From Candidatus Latescibacterota bacterium (GTDB lineage: Bacteria; Latescibacterota; MVCY01): a DNA stretch of 10,240 nt. Location of the stretch: contig JAUWEO010000040.1 in assembly GCA_030608245.1 (NCBI GenBank), positions 1-10,240 on the forward strand, read 5' to 3'. This document shows positions 6,055-10,240 of this stretch, in pieces (the stretch's first letter is position 1; each line of letters starts with the position of its first letter). Both the position numbers and the translations under genes were made by a program. Below the pieces are notes generated by a model. It saw only the letters and a program-made list of their open reading frames with translations, had not been told where the DNA came from and searched no databases.

Positions 6055-7926
6055 TTAATCCTCTTTCTTCTCAGGGAAGAACATATTGTCGGCGAATGCC
6101 TGCATAAAATCTCCTCGTCCAGAGAGCTCGACGTACTCTATTCTCTGGGCAATCTCTGCGGCTTTTTCCCGGAGCCGGGCTGAGATCAAGGCTATTTTCG
6201 CCCCTTCTCCGGCAGCGTTTCCCACTGACCTCACCTTCTCAGAGGGCAGTGGCGGCAACAGTCCCGTTCTCAAGGCGCTTTCCCTGCGCAAGTAGTTTCC
6301 AAAGGCACCCGCCAGCAGGACCTCCGCTAAGTCTTTGTCCTCTATCCCCAGTTCCTTTTCAAGTAGTTGGATTCCGGTAAAAATGGCCCCTTTTGCCAGT
6401 TGCAGCTCTCGTACATCCCGCTGGGTGATGCAGACCGGCTGGCCGTGGGCGGATTCTTCAGCCTGGGTCAAGATGAAGCGGGGGCCGTTCTCCCCTGCCA
6501 CTATTCGCCTTTTGATCTGCTCGGTGGCCAAAGAACCTGTCGCTTCAGGCTCTAATATTCTGCCGCTGGGCTCGATCACTCCCACCTTCAGCATCTCTGC
6601 CACGGCGTCTAACAGTCCTGACCCGCACAGTCCCCTGGGCCTGGCGCCCTCGATGGTGGTGCAATGAACATCGCTGTCAAAATAGACCTGATCGATGGCC
6701 CCGGAGGCAGCTCTCATCCCGCAACTGATGCGCGCCCCTTCAAAGGCAGGGCCAGCAGCGGTAGCACAGGCTAAAAGCCGCTCCCGGCTGCCCAAGACTA
6801 TCTCCCCGTTTGTTCCGATGTCAATAAACAACTTAAGTTCGCCGTCTTGATAAAGGCCAGTGGCCAAAACGCCACCCACAATGTCCGCCCCCACATAGCC
6901 GGCCACATTGGGCAGGGTATGAACAGGAGCCCGGGGATGAACATTAAGACCTAATTCTTGAGCTGTTAAAGACAAAGGTGCTGTTGCCACTGGAACAAAA
7001 GGTGAAGGGGCTATGCTTCGAGGGTCGATCCCCAAGAACAGGTGATGCATACAGGTGTTCCCCACTACTGTCACCTGGTAGATCTGTTGAGGGTCAACCC
7101 CAGTTTGGCTGCAGGTCTCCTCAATAAGCTCATTCAATGTGCCGATGACTTTTTCCTGCAGCTTTTGGGTTCCATCCTGATGCTCTATGACAAAGCTGAG
7201 TCTGGATATTACATCGGCCCCATAGACAGACTGGGGATTTAAGGCTGCGGAGACCCCGACTTGCTCCCCGGTGTTAAGGTCCATCAAATAGCCAACGACC
7301 GTGGTCGTTCCAATATCGAAACCGATTCCGTAGCTGTCTCTGGCAGTGTTGCCAGCCTCCACATCGGTCAGCTCTGTCCCCGCTACTACAGCTGTGATCT
7401 CAAACTCGCTCTCTCTGAGCAGAGCGGGGATTTTTCTCAATACCTCCAGTCCTACCTTTAGTGTATCCCCTTGGGGCAGTTGGTCCCTGATTCTCTGCAG
7501 ATCTGCTCTCTGATCCTCTAAGGCAGGCTGAGGCAACACCAGATAGTTTTTTCTCACATCGGCATCCAGAACCGCATTCGATCCGGCAGCCTGGTTCAGA
7601 ATCTGAGATTTCAACTCCTCTCTGTGAAGGAGCTCAACAATCACATCGCCGGAGATTTTGGCCTGACAGGCCAATCGATGCCCACTTTTCCTCTCTTCTG
7701 CGGACAGAAGCTCTTTCTCTGCGGGAGAAAGCGGTGAGAGCTTTCCCTGGGCGATGACCATACATTTGCCGCAGGTTCCCCGGCCTCCACAAGGACCCTC
7801 TACGGGGATATCTCCCAGAGAGGCTGCCTCCAGAATTGTCGCCCCTTGGGGAACAAGAACAGGATCGTCCTGGGAGTTAAACCTAACTTTAACTTTTTGT
7901 GCTACCTGAGAATTCTTCCGCTTCAA
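6055..7926 (-). CDS. RACo-like 2Fe-2S ferredoxin/ASKHA ATPase (reductive activator of corrinoid protein)
   Basis: Proteins of this type use ATP to drive reduction of inactive Co(II) corrinoid proteins to Co(I) in anaerobic methyl-transfer systems. Numbered from the TTG at 7926 (623 residues), an N-terminal ferredoxin-like domain of about 95 residues carries Cys46, Cys52, Cys55 and Cys87 (C-x5-C-x2-C-x31-C), fitting a 2Fe-2S cluster. A linker and middle domain follow. From about 200 comes an ASKHA fold with phosphate loops GFDIGTTTVVGYL (202-214) and FIDIGTNGEIVL (367-378) and a late LAGAFGNYL motif (538-546). This matches known RACo architecture and length. The TTG start has GGAG 7 bases upstream and overlaps the amrS stop as TTGA. 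An in-frame GTG at 7965 would give 636 residues, but the added part lies inside amrS. No corrinoid protein or methyltransferase is in the window, so the partner is unknown. Confidence 0.88.
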   Translation of the reverse strand: MKRKNSQVAQKVKVRFNSQDDPVLVPQGATILEAASLGDIPVEGPCGGRGTCGKCMVIAQGKLSPLSPAEKELLSAEERKSGHRLACQAKISGDVIVELLHREELKSQILNQAAGSNAVLDADVRKNYLVLPQPALEDQRADLQRIRDQLPQGDTLKVGLEVLRKIPALLRESEFEITAVVAGTELTDVEAGNTARDSYGIGFDIGTTTVVGYLMDLNTGEQVGVSAALNPQSVYGADVISRLSFVIEHQDGTQKLQEKVIGTLNELIEETCSQTGVDPQQIYQVTVVGNTCMHHLFLGIDPRSIAPSPFVPVATAPLSLTAQELGLNVHPRAPVHTLPNVAGYVGADIVGGVLATGLYQDGELKLFIDIGTNGEIVLGSRERLLACATAAGPAFEGARISCGMRAASGAIDQVYFDSDVHCTTIEGARPRGLCGSGLLDAVAEMLKVGVIEPSGRILEPEATGSLATEQIKRRIVAGENGPRFILTQAEESAHGQPVCITQRDVRELQLAKGAIFTGIQLLEKELGIEDKDLAEVLLAGAFGNYLRRESALRTGLLPPLPSEKVRSVGNAAGEGAKIALISARLREKAAEIAQRIEYVELSGRGDFMQAFADNMFFPEKKED

Positions 7927-8933
7927 CTCCACACTCCATCTATGTTGACACCGCAATAAGCACACTTGGAATCTTCAATATGATTCTCCGAGATTTGATA
8001 GCCGTACCGGCCGATTAGAAGTTTTCCGCAGTTATAGCAGTAAGTGTTTTCTCCTTCATCGCCTGGGATATTGCCGCTGTAAATATATCTCAGGCCCACC
8101 TGTTGACCGATACCGCGTGCTTTGTGTAGAGAGCTGGCCGGAGTGCGAGGCAGGTGGGTCATCTTGTAGGTAGGGTAGAAGGCGGTGACATGCCAGGGGG
8201 TTTCTGCACCCAAGCTCAGGATAAACTCAGCTATCTGCCGTAATTCCTCCTCCGAGTCGTTCAGAGTGGGAAGCACCAAGGTGGTCACCTCCACCCAGAT
8301 GCCCAACTGCTTCATCAGCCGGAGGGTGTCCAGCACCGGACCGAGTCGGGCACCGCAGACCTGACGGTAGTGTTCCTCAGTGAAGGCTTTCAAATCAACA
8401 TTGGCAGCATTCAGGTAGGGCTGAATAGTTCGCAGAGCCTCCTGGGTCATATACCCATTGGTGACGAAGTTGTTCCCAATCCCCTCCTGATGGGCAAGTT
8501 TGGCAGTCTCGTAGGCATATTCAAAAAAGACAGTCGGTTCGGTGTAGGTATAGGAGATGCTTCTGCAATTGTGGTGTTTGGCCAAGGTAACTATTTTTTC
8601 TGGGGACAGTTCCTCTCCCGCTATCTGTCCCAGTTCTCGCGGTGCCTGGGAGATATCAGCGTTCTGGCAGTTGAGACACCTGATGTTACACCCCACCGTG
8701 GCAATGGAAAAGGCAGAGGAGCCGGGATTGAAATTGAAAAACGGCTTTTTCTCAATGGGGTCTATGTGGGTGGCGATACTCTTGCCGTAGACTGAGCTAT
8801 AGAGGACCCCCTCTCTGTTCTCTCTGACCCCACAGATTCCTCTCTTAGTGGGAACAATAACACAGCGGTGGGAGCAGAGGTTGCATTTAACCTTGTTCTC
8901 CTTTAGCCTTTCATATAGCATTGCCTCTCGCAT
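7923..8933 (-). CDS. amrS: AmrS-type radical SAM protein (AmmeMemoRadiSam system family)
   Basis: Radical SAM enzyme with the pattern of the AmmeMemoRadiSam family; the reaction is not established to my knowledge. An N-terminal cysteine cluster (Cys17, Cys20, Cys24, Cys34; CNLCSHRC) precedes the 4Fe-4S/SAM motif GCNIRCLNCQN with Cys82, Cys86 and Cys89 (C-x3-C-x2-C). A radical SAM barrel follows, including TYTEPTVFFEYA (129-140) and VTNGYM (157-162). A C-terminal four-cysteine site (Cys299, Cys302, Cys324, Cys327) resembles a zinc ribbon, and the protein ends in DGVWS, like other family members. The length of 336 is normal. The ATG at 8933 has GGAAG about 9 bases upstream; a second ATG at 8921 is less well placed. 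The family is named for partners Memo and AMMECR1, which are not in this window. Instead the gene is overlapped by a RACo-like gene. Pyruvate-formate-lyase activase is a related annotation that I consider less exact. Confidence 0.88.
   Translation of the reverse strand: MREAMLYERLKENKVKCNLCSHRCVIVPTKRGICGVRENREGVLYSSVYGKSIATHIDPIEKKPFFNFNPGSSAFSIATVGCNIRCLNCQNADISQAPRELGQIAGEELSPEKIVTLAKHHNCRSISYTYTEPTVFFEYAYETAKLAHQEGIGNNFVTNGYMTQEALRTIQPYLNAANVDLKAFTEEHYRQVCGARLGPVLDTLRLMKQLGIWVEVTTLVLPTLNDSEEELRQIAEFILSLGAETPWHVTAFYPTYKMTHLPRTPASSLHKARGIGQQVGLRYIYSGNIPGDEGENTYCYNCGKLLIGRYGYQISENHIEDSKCAYCGVNIDGVWS
7934..7937 (-). promoter_or_regulatory. Ribosome binding site for the coupled TTG start of the RACo-like gene
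   Basis: On the minus strand GGAG lies 7 bases before TTG at 7926-7924. It sits within the last codons of the radical SAM gene, whose TGA stop (7925-7923) overlaps that TTG. The arrangement is typical of translational coupling and is why I prefer 7926 over the in-frame GTG at 7965. Confidence 0.5.
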
Positions 8934-8992
8934 AGACTATCACTTCCCAAGAAACTATAGATGAAGACCAAGCATGACCCCGTGAGAACAAT

Positions 8993-9020
8993 CAGGGGAA
9001 GAAACGGAGTCCTTCCCCTG
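8993..9020 (-). other. Stem-loop downstream of the aldolase gene
   Basis: Perfect 9-bp inverted repeat, CAGGGGAAG (8993-9001) and CTTCCCCTG (9012-9020), with a 10-base loop. It lies 49-76 bases past the aldolase stop and 60 bases before the amrS start. On the minus strand the bases after the stem (ATTGTTCTC) hold only a weak T-rich stretch. It may be a partial terminator or an mRNA-stabilising hairpin; a leader role for amrS is also possible. Confidence 0.4.
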
Positions 9021-9068
9021 GGCGCTTTAAATATACTGGTGCAGATGAGCAGACCTTTTTCTATGAAC

Positions 9069-10019
9069 TTAGTATTTTCTCAACATCTCTCTTATCTCTT
9101 TGGTAATTCTAAGCGCATCCTGGTATTTTCTCTGCCACATATTCCTTCCGAAGATAAGTCCATCCACTCCCGCTTCCAAGCAGGCTTTTGCCTTGTTCAG
9201 CAGGTCTTCGTCGGATACTTTGCTTCCCCCGGAGACCAGCACTCCGGTTCTGCCCGCTGATTGCACCACCATTTTCAGCCCCTCTTCAGCAGGGAGATCT
9301 TTATACTGGTTGTAGCCTTTGAACGGACCCTTGGGGTCGTATTCACCGCCCTGGGGAGGGTTAGGGAGGTTGAGCTTTACCAAGTGGGTACCCAATTCGT
9401 TAGCCACCCTGGCGGCGTAGTCGACCATGGCAAAGCTGTCTCTGCCGCCGTGCAGTTCGGCGAATTTACCTCTGGGGTAAGCCCACATAATCACAGGTAT
9501 CCCGAACCTCCGGGCCTCCTGACGCACCTGCATAAATTGCAGGAAATCTCTGTCCTGGCTGGGAGAACCGACATAGAGGGTGTAGCCGATGGCATCGGCA
9601 CCCAACCTCACTGCATCTTCTACATCTGCATCCAAGGGAGAGAAAGCCTCCTCATCGGAAGGGATATTGGTCTTGCCATTTATCTTCAGAATCAGTGGAA
9701 CCTTACCTGCATATTTCTTAAAATGCCTTTCTGCCAGCCCTATGTGGCAAACTATTCCAGAATAGCCTCCCTCTTCGGCTAAGCTAAGCTGAAACTCAAA
9801 ATCCCCACTGGGAGGGTTAGGAAAGAAATCACCGGGGCCGTGCTCCAGACCCTGATCAATCGGCAAAAACATCATCTTCCCATTGCCAGGTCCGTGATTA
9901 TACATAATCTCGTACAATCTTCTCTTCTCACCAGCAGTGATCCAATCCAGATCCAAGCTGAATTTCTCTGCTCTTTTCCCTTCTCTTATCGTCTGTTCAA
10001 TCTTTTCTACCTTGTGCAT
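9069..10019 (-). CDS. fbaB: Class I fructose-bisphosphate aldolase (FbaB/DhnA-like)
   Basis: Predicted Schiff-base aldolase that reversibly splits fructose 1,6-bisphosphate into dihydroxyacetone phosphate and glyceraldehyde 3-phosphate in glycolysis and gluconeogenesis. The 316-residue TIM-barrel protein shows FLPIDQGLEHGPGDFFPNP (51-69), with the family Asp in DQG. WAYPRG (179-184) is a conserved active-site strand, HLVKLNLP (212-219) carries the probable Schiff-base Lys215, and the phosphate-binding turns are SGGSK (263-267) and GRNMWQR (291-297). The ATG at 10019 follows AGGAG with an 11-12 base spacer, slightly long. It is on the same strand as amrS but 135 bases away across a stem-loop, so it may be a separate unit. 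A related DhnA-family enzyme such as an aromatic-pathway ADH synthase is possible but is usually shorter and lacks the GPGDFFPNP stretch. Confidence 0.87.
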   Translation of the reverse strand: MHKVEKIEQTIREGKRAEKFSLDLDWITAGEKRRLYEIMYNHGPGNGKMMFLPIDQGLEHGPGDFFPNPPSGDFEFQLSLAEEGGYSGIVCHIGLAERHFKKYAGKVPLILKINGKTNIPSDEEAFSPLDADVEDAVRLGADAIGYTLYVGSPSQDRDFLQFMQVRQEARRFGIPVIMWAYPRGKFAELHGGRDSFAMVDYAARVANELGTHLVKLNLPNPPQGGEYDPKGPFKGYNQYKDLPAEEGLKMVVQSAGRTGVLVSGGSKVSDEDLLNKAKACLEAGVDGLIFGRNMWQRKYQDALRITKEIREMLRKY

Positions 10020-10064
10020 CCTTTTTTTGGCTCCTTTCCTGTTTTTTGTTAGTTTAGTGAATCT

Positions 10065-10073
10065 ATTTTATCA
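10065..10073 (-). promoter_or_regulatory. Possible extended -10 promoter element for the aldolase gene
   Basis: The minus strand reads TGATAAAAT here, an extended -10 pattern (TG-n-TAAAAT), about 45 bases before the aldolase ATG. TTGATT at 10085-10090 resembles a -35 box, but the spacer is only 14 bases, so it is probably not its partner. This is pattern matching in an AT-rich gap and remains tentative. Confidence 0.25.
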
Positions 10074-10088
10074 CATTATCCTTAAATC

Positions 10089-10169
10089 AATTGGGACGCA
10101 GATTTTCGCCGATAACCGCAGAAAATAGTATTTATAATCTTGACAATCTACGTTCATCTGCGTCCAATT
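10089..10169. repeat. Palindromic intergenic repeat upstream of the aldolase gene
   Basis: Inverted arms AATTGGGACGCAGAT (10089-10103) and ATCTGCGTCCAATT (10156-10169) match except for one extra G. Weaker complementarity extends inward about 10 more bases on each side. The centre holds further CGCAGA/GATAA-type fragments. The unit resembles the GGACGCAGAT/ATCTGCGTCC repeats that occur between genes in many environmental genomes; that comparison is from memory. It lies in the gap from 10020 to the window end, which otherwise shows no convincing gene. Confidence 0.6.
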
Positions 10170-10240
10170 TAACAAAGTATCACATTAACTCTCCTCCTTT
10201 CTTCTTCCACGATTTTTTGAGTTTACTGATTATCATCTCT

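Noticed and set aside
8370..8795. 141-codon plus-strand open frame inside the radical SAM gene
   Set aside because: Antisense to the conserved cysteine-motif region; no independent support.
9261..9782. 173-codon plus-strand open frame inside the aldolase gene
   Set aside because: Entirely antisense to a clearly conserved aldolase; no domain recognised.
10089..10169. CRISPR or insertion-sequence end
   Set aside because: Only one pair of inverted arms, no regularly spaced direct repeats, and no transposase or target duplication visible.
10180..10240. Possible 3' end of another minus-strand gene entering from the right edge (lysine-rich, ending at TGA 10182-10180), with AGGAGG followed by ATG-TGA
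   Set aside because: Only 19 open codons reach the edge, which is easily due to chance; no family can be recognised and the ATG-TGA has no coding content.

Overview
The window reads as a stretch of an anaerobic bacterial chromosome, probably from an uncultivated lineage. The evidence for this is a bacterial HslU, bacterial-type AroQ and GalU, an archaeal-type aspartyl-tRNA synthetase, the RtcB/archease RNA ligase pair, a class I FbaB-like aldolase, and a ferredoxin-ASKHA protein of the RACo type, which activates corrinoid proteins in anaerobes. Base composition looks fairly even and coding density is high. Palindromic repeats occupy several of the few gaps. I cannot assign a phylum from the sequence alone.

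Left part, + strand (1-3851): the 3' three-quarters of hslU (cut by the window edge), then aroQ, galU and aspS. hslU and aroQ are 31 bases apart. galU follows aroQ closely. aspS lies 98 bases beyond galU, behind two small tandem hairpins. The AspRS has His24 and Pro76 at the two anticodon-domain positions that mark non-discriminating enzymes. This predicts that it also charges tRNA-Asn with Asp, and that Asn-tRNA is completed by GatCAB.

Middle (3852-4000): a gap between the convergent aspS and rtcB. It holds a strong 12-bp hairpin that looks like a shared terminator and is better formed for the minus strand.

Right part, - strand (4001-10019), in transcription order: an FbaB-like class I aldolase; a 135-base gap; an AmrS-type radical SAM protein; a RACo-like 2Fe-2S/ASKHA protein whose probable TTG start overlaps the amrS stop as TTGA; archease; and rtcB. 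The last four look like one transcription unit. It combines RNA ligation or repair (archease activates RtcB) with two iron-sulfur proteins of redox or radical chemistry. A 27-base-arm palindromic repeat with an 8-base internal period sits between archease and rtcB. A different palindromic repeat lies upstream of the aldolase (10089-10169).

No tRNA, rRNA, CRISPR array, insertion sequence or phage gene was seen. All genes belong to recognisable families. The points of interest are the specificity signature of AspRS, the amrS/RACo coupling without Memo or AMMECR1 partners nearby, and the intergenic palindromes.
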